Source of the DNA: Marinobacter daqiaonensis
Lineage (GTDB): Bacteria > Pseudomonadota > Gammaproteobacteria > Pseudomonadales > Oleiphilaceae
Assembly: GCF_900115285.1 (NCBI RefSeq)
Contig: NZ_FOYW01000001.1
Span: forward strand, 1 to 64,000
DNA length: 64,000 bases
Direction of reading: 5' to 3'
This document shows positions 1 to 7,645 of the stretch, one piece after another. Numbering within the stretch: the first letter of the stretch is position 1; every line of letters starts with the position of its first letter. The notes beneath the pieces were generated by a model that was not told the DNA's origin, ran no database searches, and was given only the letters and a program-made list of their open reading frames with translations. The position numbers were made by a program, and so were the translations under genes.

Positions 1-77
1 GCCAGCCTGCTGGCGAGGAGGCAGGCACCTCATCCACAGGAATGCCCTCCTCGCGGGCAGGCCCGCTCCTACACTGG
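1..77. repeat. REPIN-like pair of inverted REP sequences
   Basis: Two copies of a sequence of the form GCCTGC-YS-GCGAGGAGG face each other. The left copy is read directly from about position 5 and contains GCGAGGAGG at 13-21. The right copy is on the other strand and contains CCTCCTCGC at 46-54, followed by GGGCAGGCCCGCTCCTACA. The right copy closely resembles the REP core of Pseudomonas (GTAGGAGCGGGC-GCCCGCGA). Two inverted REPs separated by a short spacer form a REPIN, a non-coding element moved by RAYT transposases acting in trans. The window begins at the edge of the element, so its left limit is unknown. Confidence 0.6.
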
Positions 78-116
78 ATCGGTAACCCCACAGGACGTCT
101 CCCAAACCCTGTAGCC

Positions 117-155
117 ACAAAAAAGCCCCGATACCTTCCGGCATCAGGGCTTCTT
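117..155 (-). terminator. Rho-independent terminator of the receiver gene
   Basis: Read on the minus strand, AAGCCCTGATGCC and GGTATCGGGGCTT pair around a short loop (GGAA) and are followed by a run of six T. It lies just after the stop codon of the minus-strand receiver gene and probably ends the whole signalling operon. Confidence 0.8.
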
Positions 156-174
156 CGGTTTTGTAGACAGTCGA

Positions 175-933
175 TCAGCCGCCGCCATTTCCTCCGTTGC
201 CGCCAACCAGTTCCATCAGGCCCCCGATCATCTGGGTCACCAGCCTCAATTGGTTATTCAGGCCGTCTACCGTTTCCGAGACACTGTTGATCTGCAGGCC
301 CAGGAACAGGGCCACCAGGACAAACACCAGGGTGGTCAGCATCCACTGGCGTCGCACCTTGCTCACCTGACTTTCCAGCTCTTCCTGGAATCGCGCATCT
401 ACACGGGCCATGTGTTGTTTCAGAGTGCGAATATCCTCGTTGGCTTCCTCGTAGGCAATCTCGAGCGTGGAGAGCCGGCCGGTAAGTCGCCTCAGGTAGG
501 ATTGATCGGCGACGGTCTGGTAGGGGCTGACATCGGGCTCAGCCAGTTCCGGCTCATCTTCGCCATTTGCCAGGATGGCGTCGATCATACGGATCAGTTG
601 TTCCCGTTCAACCTGCTTTCCAATCACGCCGGCGGCACCTCTGGCCTTGGCGTCCTGTACGTACCGGTCGGCGTTCTGGGATGTGTACATGAAAACCGGG
701 GTATCTCTGGATTCGGGACGGTGCTTGAGCTTCTCAAGTGCGTCAAAGCCGTTCATGCCAGGGAGGAGGTGATCCAGGAAAATCAGATCGAAGTGCTCAT
801 GTTGCACAAGGCTCAGGGCTTCTTCGGCCGAACCAACCCCTTTACTGGTAAGGTCGGCCTTTTCCAGCAATCTGGCGAGGATGATCCGCGCGGTGGAGGA
901 ATCATCAACGATGAGCGCGTTGCCACGGGGCAT
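175..933 (-). CDS. Membrane-anchored response regulator (receiver, coiled coil, C-terminal TM helix)
   Basis: 252 aa. A canonical receiver domain covers about residues 1-120: acidic pair D10-D11, phospho-acceptor D54 (in FLDHLLPG), T84 and K106. Residues 145-195 are charged and helical, likely coiled coil. Residues 198-215 form one strong hydrophobic segment, and the protein ends in a glycine- and asparagine-rich tail (GGNGGNGGG). There is no DNA-binding or enzymatic output domain. The start is ATG with a GGGAG ribosome site. It is the last gene of a run of signalling genes on this strand and is followed by a terminator. Inference: phosphorylation changes an interaction at the inner membrane, in the manner of a CheY-like or sink receiver. 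The partner kinase is probably one of the two encoded just upstream. Confidence 0.8.
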   Translation of the reverse strand: MPRGNALIVDDSSTARIILARLLEKADLTSKGVGSAEEALSLVQHEHFDLIFLDHLLPGMNGFDALEKLKHRPESRDTPVFMYTSQNADRYVQDAKARGAAGVIGKQVEREQLIRMIDAILANGEDEPELAEPDVSPYQTVADQSYLRRLTGRLSTLEIAYEEANEDIRTLKQHMARVDARFQEELESQVSKVRRQWMLTTLVFVLVALFLGLQINSVSETVDGLNNQLRLVTQMIGGLMELVGGNGGNGGG

Positions 934-1052
934 GTTTTTCTCCCTGTCAGTACGATGGCCCTCGTCTCACTGCGAGTTAGCAGCGTTGCGGTTCCTTGAG
1001 GGCTTGAAACACGGTAATTCTCGATGCCCGGCAATTCAAGTAGCCAGTTGGC

Positions 1053-1090
1053 AAATTGAGGGACAAGTTGTTGAACGATGGCCTCAATTT
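1053..1090. other. Perfect 9-bp inverted repeat between kinase and receiver genes
   Basis: AAATTGAGG at 1053-1061 and CCTCAATTT at 1082-1090 are exact complements around a 20-nt loop. They sit in the 181-bp gap between the histidine kinase stop and the receiver start. No T-run follows on either strand, so it is not a normal terminator. It may be an mRNA processing or regulatory stem-loop, or an operator. Nothing else is recognisable in this gap. Confidence 0.4.
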
Positions 1091-1114
1091 CCTACCAATG
1101 CACGTTCCTGCCGA

Positions 1115-1834
1115 TCAGGGAAGCCATATTTCAAAGACCCCGCCACCCAGGCTTCCGCCGTTGCGGATACGTATGTCCCCATGGCGACCGCAGTTTTCAT
1201 GCAGTCGGGCTATGGCCGTGGCAAAGTACAGACCGAGACTGGTTGATCCGGTCCTGAAGTCGGGGGCCTTGATCAGCGCATCCCCTGCATTTTTCATATG
1301 AGCCGGGTAGCCAGCGCCGTCGTCCTCGATGCTGATGACCAGCCAGCCGTCCTCTTCCCGGGCCTTCAGAGCGATCCTGGTGCTGGTATACCGGATCGCA
1401 TTATTCAGGGTGCTGGCGATGATGCCGGCCACCAGCTCTTCGTCGAAATAGCCGGTGGTTTCAGCGCTGGTCTCGATGCTGTATTCGATACCGTATCCCT
1501 TCAGCAACGGTTCGTGGCGGGCGACCTGCTCGCTGAGGAAGTCAGCGACATAGTGCTCGTCACTATGAGCGGAAAGCTTGTGCTCCCCCAGTCGGTAAAT
1601 TCCCAGTAACTGAACCAGATCGCTGTGGACGCGCTCCGCCTCATACTGGAGAGTATTCATTCGCGGGTTGTCGCCGAGCTGGGACTGTTGTTCCTGGCGA
1701 AGGTCCTCCAGGGTACTGAGGAGCATCCCAAGGGAATTTTTCATGTCATGCACCGCCGAGGCGATCACCATGGAAAAGTCCGGTACCGGAAGATCCTGAA
1801 TCTGGCTGGTGGATTTCTCGTTGTCCCGACTCAT
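1115..1834 (-). CDS. Small soluble sensor histidine kinase
   Basis: 239 aa with no membrane segment or separate sensor domain. A HisKA-like dimerisation helix comes first, with phospho-acceptor H29 in VHDMKNSLG. A HATPase_c domain follows: N box at STLNNAIRY (N144/N145), G1 box at DDGAGY (D172) and a G2-like GSTSLGLYFA near residue 197. The start codon overlaps the stop of the upstream receiver-TPR gene (ATGA, 1831-1834), so the two are probably co-translated. Having no input domain of its own, it most likely takes its signal by contact with a partner, the TPR protein being the obvious candidate (inference). Its target could be either receiver in the cluster. Confidence 0.85.
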   Translation of the reverse strand: MSRDNEKSTSQIQDLPVPDFSMVIASAVHDMKNSLGMLLSTLEDLRQEQQSQLGDNPRMNTLQYEAERVHSDLVQLLGIYRLGEHKLSAHSDEHYVADFLSEQVARHEPLLKGYGIEYSIETSAETTGYFDEELVAGIIASTLNNAIRYTSTRIALKAREEDGWLVISIEDDGAGYPAHMKNAGDALIKAPDFRTGSTSLGLYFATAIARLHENCGRHGDIRIRNGGSLGGGVFEIWLP

Positions 1835-3480
1835 TCGATATGCTCCAACTTTCTTCTCAGGGCCAGGTAGCGGCGGTACTGACGGTGTTGCGGGGGCAGG
1901 TTCTCAAGTGCCTGGAGGCAACGTCTGCACTGTGCTAGGGCGTGCTGTCGCACAACCTGGGTATCGCCTTCGTCCATCTGTTTCATCCGGATCTGGACCA
2001 GGTTAAGGTTTAGCGCGGCATGATTGGGCACGATGTCCAAAGCCTTTTCGAAGTGTCCGGCCGCCTCCCCCAAGGCGCCTTTTTCATAGGCCTGGATGCC
2101 CTCGCGGTTGAGGGTTCGTGCCTGGAGGCGTTGCTGCAATCCCACCGGCTCATCCATCAGGGTTTCGATCTGTTCCAGTACCTCTGGCTCCGATTCGAAT
2201 TTCTGGGCCAGGGAAGACAGGAGCCTCTCGGCTTCCTGGTTATTCCCGAGCCGGTAAAGGCTCTTGGCCAGATCCAGTCCGGAATCAGCGGTAAGTTTGT
2301 CCTCCGGGAGGGCGGACCTTGCCTCTTCAAGGTATTTTTGGGCGGTCTCGCGATCTCCCCGGGCGGCCTGAATTCGTGATCGTACCAGCATGCTCCGTGC
2401 GCCAATATCCGGTGCTTCGGGAAATTTACGTTCCAGCTGCTTCAATATACGGAGGGCTTCGTCCGCCTGTTCTCGACCTTCCCCGGTCGGGTCCGCCTCA
2501 CTCAGGTCGGACAGGGAGCGACCGAGGGCGAGGTGGTGTTCCGGGCTGTCGTGTACCGACCATGTGCCCAGGGTTACAGCGCGGCGCCAGGCTTCCGCGG
2601 CAGTATCGATATCCTGGTTCTGGGTGGCGAGGGTTGCCAGGTCACGCTGGCGCAGCAGGGCGTTCGGTGAGAGCTCGGCGGCTTTCAGCAGGATCTTCTG
2701 TGCCTGACCCGGTTTGCCGGTCCGCTTCAGGCTTTCAGCCATCAGATCATAGGCCTCCAGATAATCCGGATGATCTTCGATCAGCTGCTGGAGGTCGCTG
2801 GTAACCTCCCCGTGATACCCTTCCGCGAGCATGACCCGGGCCTTGCCGAGTCTGGCCCAGGACAGCGAACGCTGGCTGAGCACCTCGTCATAGATCTTGC
2901 GGGCCTGGCCCAGGTCGCCCACACGGAAATAGAGGTCCGCGAGGGTTTTGTAGATCCATGTCCGGTGGCGCCGGTGCTTCGGTAGCAGGGCAAGGCACTG
3001 CTGAATGGCTTCCGGGTAATCCTCGAGGTCCATCGCCCGGGTGATTGGCAGCAGTGCCTCCCGCCGCTCCGCGAGGGCGCCCAGGCGCTTCTCCAGCATG
3101 GCCCGATTGATAGGCTTGGTCAGGTAGGCGTCGGGGTGGTACTCCCGCGCTCCCATGACCATCTCCCGGGATGTCTCAGCGGTGACCATCAGAAACAGGG
3201 AGGAATGATGAAGCAGCTTTCGGTGGCGCAGTTCCTCAAGCACGTGCTGGCCACTTTTGCCTTCACCAAGGTTGTAGTTGCACAGCAGTACATCAAAATG
3301 ATCGTAGGTACACCGTTGCACGGCGGCAGAGCCGTTATGGACGAGCTCAATCTTTTCCGCGCCGAGGGATCTGAGCATCTGGCGCATGGAGTTGCGGAAA
3401 TTCTCAAAATCGTCCACCACCAGAAAGCGGAGTTTGCGCAAACTGGGACCATAGTCATGGCTGCCTGATTGATCTGTCAT
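1831..3480 (-). CDS. Receiver-TPR protein with Asn at the phospho-acceptor site
   Basis: 549 aa. The N-terminal receiver fold (about 15-135) keeps the acidic pair D23-D24 and K122 (LTKP), but the position that normally carries the phosphorylated Asp reads Asn: N68 in LLCNYNLGEG, codon AAC. Residues about 145-545 are a long array of TPR-like helical repeats (for example the segments around 160-200, 210-260 and 440-480), a scaffold for protein contacts. There is no DNA-binding domain. It starts within the stop of the SLC5 hybrid kinase gene and ends within the start of the small kinase gene, so all three are translationally coupled. The likely role is a phosphorylation-independent or constitutive scaffold. 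A sequencing error (one base) is the alternative. Confidence 0.85.
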   Translation of the reverse strand: MTDQSGSHDYGPSLRKLRFLVVDDFENFRNSMRQMLRSLGAEKIELVHNGSAAVQRCTYDHFDVLLCNYNLGEGKSGQHVLEELRHRKLLHHSSLFLMVTAETSREMVMGAREYHPDAYLTKPINRAMLEKRLGALAERREALLPITRAMDLEDYPEAIQQCLALLPKHRRHRTWIYKTLADLYFRVGDLGQARKIYDEVLSQRSLSWARLGKARVMLAEGYHGEVTSDLQQLIEDHPDYLEAYDLMAESLKRTGKPGQAQKILLKAAELSPNALLRQRDLATLATQNQDIDTAAEAWRRAVTLGTWSVHDSPEHHLALGRSLSDLSEADPTGEGREQADEALRILKQLERKFPEAPDIGARSMLVRSRIQAARGDRETAQKYLEEARSALPEDKLTADSGLDLAKSLYRLGNNQEAERLLSSLAQKFESEPEVLEQIETLMDEPVGLQQRLQARTLNREGIQAYEKGALGEAAGHFEKALDIVPNHAALNLNLVQIRMKQMDEGDTQVVRQHALAQCRRCLQALENLPPQHRQYRRYLALRRKLEHIE

Positions 3481-6400
3481 GTTCGCTTTTTCATCAGTTT
3501 GTTCACCAGTGCCCGAAGGGCTGCGGGCTTCACGGGTTTATAGAGAATGTGGTAATCCCGGCTCACTGCGTCTTCACGAACCTCTTCACCAAGATAGCCG
3601 GTTATCAGGACTCCGGGAATTGTCGCTCCGAAGTCACTCCTGAGACTGTCCATTGCGTCGAGGCCATTGCGGTCGTCGTCGAGCTGATAGTCTGCCAGCA
3701 TGATATCCGGAGGGGAACCGGCCAGAACATCGCGGGCCTCGTCGAGGCTCAAGGCAGTGGATACATTGCATTTCCAGTTGGTCAGCAGGGCTTCCATCCC
3801 TTCAAGAATCTGCGCCTCGTTGTCGATACACAGCACCCGCAGTCCATTCAGCGTTGACAGCCCCCGGCTCGCGGAAGAGGACGGAGCCCGTTGTGGTACC
3901 GGCTCTCCAGCAGGAACAGCAGGAACCGTGATCGTGAAGGTACTGCCACGACCCACCTGGGAATGGACATTGACCGGATGGCCCAGCATCCCGCTGATGC
4001 GGTCAACGATGGCCAGGCCGAGGCCCAATCCCTTGTTGTCACGACCCTGGCGCAGGCGTCGGAATTCCTCGAAGATATGCGCCAGCTGATCTTCGGGAAT
4101 GCCCGGACCGGTATCCCACACCTCGATTCTCAGATAGCCTTTCAGGCGTCGGCAGCCCATCAGTATCCGGCCACCGCTATTGGTATAGCGAATGGCATTG
4201 GAGAGGAAATTCTGGACCACGCGGCGCAGCAGTTTGGCATCTGAGCGGATCCAGGCCGTACTGGGCACCACGGTAAGGGTCAGATCCTGGTCCTTGGCAA
4301 TGGCGCTGAACTCCGTGGCCAGGTGGCGCAGAAGGTCGTTGACGGGAAAACTGCTGATGTCCGGTTCGAGGGCTCCCGCATCCAGCTTTGAAATGTCCAG
4401 CAGAGTGCTGATGATCTCTTCGGCTGCGCCAAGGGAGCTGTCGAGGTGGTTTGCCAGTTGCCGGGTGTCGTCCGTTGTGACCTTGTTCTGTAGCGCCGAG
4501 GCGAACAGCCGGGCGGCGTTCAGTGGCTGCAGCAGGTCGTGGCTGGCGGAGGCCAGAAACCGGGTTTTGCTCTGGTTGGCCTGTTCCGCCACGGACTTGG
4601 CCTTGAGCATCTGTTCGTTGATGACCTGCAGCTCCTGGGTTCGTTCCTTGACCCTTTGTTCCAGGTAGATATTGGTTTCCTTCAGGGCCTGTTCGGTCCG
4701 CCGCATGGCGGTGATATCCTGGAAGGTGGTGACGAAACCGCCGCCCGGAATCGGACTGCCCTCAACCTTCAGCACGGTACCATCCGGCCGGTGCCTTTCA
4801 TAGGACATGGGCCGTCCCTGCTTCATGGCTGCGCAGCGGTCATTGATGATTTCGTCGATACGCCGTGCCGGCAGGTTGGCGCTGGTCAGGTTGTAGCGCA
4901 TCAGATCCTGAACCGGTCGGCCCACCCGGACATACCCCTTGGGGTATGAGAAAAGTTCCAGATAACGCCGGTTCCATACCACCAGTTGCTGCTGGTGGTT
5001 GACCACCGATACCCCCAGGCTGATGTTCTCGATGGCCGACTGCAGCAATTCCCGACTGAAGGTCATGGCCTGGGAGGCCTCATCGACGATGCTGACCACA
5101 TCCTCAATCTGCATGTCGCGACCGGTGAGGGTGGATTCCAGCACCACCCTGGCTGTCGAGGCACCGATAACCGAGGCGAGCTGACGTTCGATGTATCGCA
5201 TCAGATGACTGGATGCCGGGCGCTGCGGTGCCAGTCTCATGGCATTGCGGCGCTCGTAATTGGTGAACAGAGCTTCGGCGCGCTCCTCTCCCATGAAGCG
5301 CTCTGCCAGAGCCTGAAGGTCTGCAGTGAGGATTTCACCCTGCCATACCTGTTGCTGCGAGGTTTCCGCCCGGGGATGGGGTTCATGGAAGAAGGATGCC
5401 ATCTGGATTTTTTCGCGGACTCTCTGACGGGTCAGCAGCGACAGGGTCACATAGGTCAGGGTATTGATGCCAAGTGACCAGATGATGCCGTGGCTGATCA
5501 TATCCAGGTCCAGCCACAGCAGGGCGGTCGGGCGAGTCCAGCTCAGGCCCCAGAGTCCCTGATCGATAAGGGTCTCACTGAGCCAGCCAGTTGAGGCCAG
5601 GGCGGGGATCAGCAGGGTGTAGCACCACATGGCAAAGCCCAGGCCAAGACCCCAGATAGCGCCATTGTAGTTCCCACGACGCCACAGAATGCCGCCGATG
5701 AGCGAAGGGCCGAACTGGGCGGCGGCGGCGAAGGAGAGCAGCCCGAACGCTGTGAGACTGTAATCGGCGCCAGCGAGGCGATAGAAACCATAGGATGCGA
5801 GCAGTACCAGGAAAATGGTCACCCGGCGAATGCTCAACAGCAGGTGGCTCAGGTCCGCCCGGCGATTCATCCTTGGTCTGAAAAACTTCAGCAGGCCCGG
5901 CATGACAATCTCGTTGCTGACCATGGTGGCGATCGCCACCGAACATACGATTACCATGGCGGCTGCCGCTGAACCACCTCCGAGAAAGGCGAGTATGGCC
6001 AGCCAGGTCTGCCCTTCAAGGATCGGCAGACTCAGTATCAGCATGTCCGGGTTGACCCCGGCGGTGTGGTCGTGGAGCAGGCCGGCCGCGGCTATGGGAA
6101 GCACGAAGGCGCTGGCAATGACCAGGTAGGCGGGCATCGCCCAGCGCGCTGTGTTGAAGTCCCGGTAATCAGCGTTCTCCACCACCATCACGTGGAACTG
6201 GCGTGGCAGGCACAGTATCGCCAGCATGGCGACGATGGTCTGGGTGATGAAGGCCGGTGCCTCTATACCGTCCCAGGTCAGCTGTCCGACAAGATCCGCT
6301 TCGCGAACCTGGGTAAGCAGGTCGCCGAAACCGCCGTACATGCCGTAGCCCACGAACATGCCCACGGCGACAAAGGCCACCAGTTTGATCACCGATTCGA

Positions 6401-6992
6401 AGGCTACGGCCTGAATCATGCCACGATGGTGCTCGGTGGACTCCAGGTGGCGAGTGCCGAACAGCACGGTGAATACGGCGAGCACCAGGGTGATGTACAG
6501 GGCCGAATCGTTCCATGCCGGTCGATTGGCGATCTGGGCAACGTCATTGTCAGACAGGGCGCTGAAGCCCAGGGAGATGGCCTTCAGCTGCAGGGCAATG
6601 TAGGGCACGCTTCCCACAAGTGCGAAAATGGCGATCAGCGCGGCCAGGGACTGGGATTTTCCGTAACGTGAGGCGATGAAATCCGCAATGGAGGTGCTGT
6701 TACTGCGTTTGCTGATGTAGATGATCCGCCGCAGCACCGGTGAACCGAACAGAAAAACCAGCAGGGGTCCAAGATAGATGGGGAGGAACGCCAGGCCTTC
6801 CTGGGTCGCTCTTCCCACCGCTCCGTAAAATGTCCAGGAGGTAAAGTAAACCGCCAGGGAGAGGGCGTAGACATGGGGGCGGGCAAGTCTGTTGCGGTAC
6901 AGGCCCGGGTGGCGGTCGCCTGCCCAGGCAATGGTAAACAGCAGGGAGATGTAGGCGATGGAAATGACTACCAGCAGCCAGACACTGATCAC
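3477..6992 (-). CDS. SLC5-fused hybrid histidine kinase (CrbS/MxtR type)
   Basis: 1171 aa. Residues 1-520 form about 13 membrane helices of the sodium:solute symporter (SLC5) fold. The region 540-650 corresponds to the STAC linker known from transporter-linked kinases, 655-765 is a PAS domain, and 770-805 a coiled coil. HisKA carries H818 (SASHDLLQPLN), HATPase_c has N928/N932 and D960 (WDTGPGI), and a C-terminal receiver has D1101 (MLADYQL) and K1152. The start is GTG after GAGGGGGAG. This architecture is that of CrbS of Vibrio cholerae and MxtR of Pseudomonas, which act with CrbR/ErdR regulators to control acetate use (acs, actP). Here no LuxR-type CrbR gene is adjacent. A substrate of acetate or a similar carboxylate is inference from family and from the neighbouring symporter. 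Confidence 0.85.
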   Translation of the reverse strand: MISVWLLVVISIAYISLLFTIAWAGDRHPGLYRNRLARPHVYALSLAVYFTSWTFYGAVGRATQEGLAFLPIYLGPLLVFLFGSPVLRRIIYISKRSNSTSIADFIASRYGKSQSLAALIAIFALVGSVPYIALQLKAISLGFSALSDNDVAQIANRPAWNDSALYITLVLAVFTVLFGTRHLESTEHHRGMIQAVAFESVIKLVAFVAVGMFVGYGMYGGFGDLLTQVREADLVGQLTWDGIEAPAFITQTIVAMLAILCLPRQFHVMVVENADYRDFNTARWAMPAYLVIASAFVLPIAAAGLLHDHTAGVNPDMLILSLPILEGQTWLAILAFLGGGSAAAAMVIVCSVAIATMVSNEIVMPGLLKFFRPRMNRRADLSHLLLSIRRVTIFLVLLASYGFYRLAGADYSLTAFGLLSFAAAAQFGPSLIGGILWRRGNYNGAIWGLGLGFAMWCYTLLIPALASTGWLSETLIDQGLWGLSWTRPTALLWLDLDMISHGIIWSLGINTLTYVTLSLLTRQRVREKIQMASFFHEPHPRAETSQQQVWQGEILTADLQALAERFMGEERAEALFTNYERRNAMRLAPQRPASSHLMRYIERQLASVIGASTARVVLESTLTGRDMQIEDVVSIVDEASQAMTFSRELLQSAIENISLGVSVVNHQQQLVVWNRRYLELFSYPKGYVRVGRPVQDLMRYNLTSANLPARRIDEIINDRCAAMKQGRPMSYERHRPDGTVLKVEGSPIPGGGFVTTFQDITAMRRTEQALKETNIYLEQRVKERTQELQVINEQMLKAKSVAEQANQSKTRFLASASHDLLQPLNAARLFASALQNKVTTDDTRQLANHLDSSLGAAEEIISTLLDISKLDAGALEPDISSFPVNDLLRHLATEFSAIAKDQDLTLTVVPSTAWIRSDAKLLRRVVQNFLSNAIRYTNSGGRILMGCRRLKGYLRIEVWDTGPGIPEDQLAHIFEEFRRLRQGRDNKGLGLGLAIVDRISGMLGHPVNVHSQVGRGSTFTITVPAVPAGEPVPQRAPSSSASRGLSTLNGLRVLCIDNEAQILEGMEALLTNWKCNVSTALSLDEARDVLAGSPPDIMLADYQLDDDRNGLDAMDSLRSDFGATIPGVLITGYLGEEVREDAVSRDYHILYKPVKPAALRALVNKLMKKRT

Positions 6993-7015
6993 GTCGTGTC
7001 ACTCCCCCTCATGGT

Positions 7016-7519
7016 TCAGTTGCAGACCCTCTGGAAAAGGGCGTCCTGCGGACCCAGGCGCCGGGCCTCACTGGTGTCGGGCTTGCCGTTTTCGTCAAGG
7101 GCGACCAGTTCACGGCTGGGGCAGTTCAGTAGCCAGGTGCCGCTGGACACACGGCCGCCATAGGTCTGGCGGAAGTGGTGAAGCTGTAACCGGACCGTCT
7201 CCGGACTGGCTGCGCTACGTCTGACACTGCTGGTATCCAATACCGTGATGCGGTTGATCTGGGGGTAGAAAAAGCTCCAGGGACGCCAGAACTCAGCCTG
7301 TGCCTCTGTGCTGACCACCACCGACTCCGGTGGCATACGAGTGGTCATATGGTCGTACCAGTTGTATTCCATGTAGATCTGAAAACCCATCATGCCCAGT
7401 CCGGCGAATACCGGGATCAGCCATCGGGGGGCTTTATTACGTGTCGCTGCGCGAATACCCATGGCAATGCCGGCAGCGCCAAGACCGCAGACAATGGTTG
7501 CAACAAAATTCCAGAACAT
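7016..7519 (-). CDS. Small membrane protein of unknown function upstream of the sensor kinase
   Basis: 167 aa. Two hydrophobic helices lie at about residues 2-22 and 33-52. A soluble domain of about 110 residues follows, containing MEYNWYDHMT and several Trp and Tyr. I recognise no named family. It ends 23 bp before the start of the SLC5 hybrid kinase and is probably in the same operon, so it may be an accessory of that sensor. A terminator separates it from the symporter gene upstream, so it needs its own promoter in 7520-7560, which I cannot define. Confidence 0.7.
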   Translation of the reverse strand: MFWNFVATIVCGLGAAGIAMGIRAATRNKAPRWLIPVFAGLGMMGFQIYMEYNWYDHMTTRMPPESVVVSTEAQAEFWRPWSFFYPQINRITVLDTSSVRRSAASPETVRLQLHHFRQTYGGRVSSGTWLLNCPSRELVALDENGKPDTSEARRLGPQDALFQRVCN

Positions 7520-7563
7520 AGTACTTCCTCGAGAAACCTCCGAAATACGCTGTGAGGTTCCGT

Positions 7564-7597
7564 AAAAAACGGGCCTCCTTGAAAAGGAGGCCCGTTC
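7564..7597 (-). terminator. Rho-independent terminator after the symporter gene
   Basis: CGGGCCTCCTT and AAGGAGGCCCG are perfect complements around a 3-4 nt loop. On the minus strand the stem is followed by six T. It lies between the symporter stop and the start of the small membrane protein gene, and so separates the transporter operon from the signalling operon. Confidence 0.9.
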
Positions 7598-7645
7598 TGG
7601 ATCAACCCGTTCAGATCAGCGTCTGAATGCGGGGCATATTATGTC

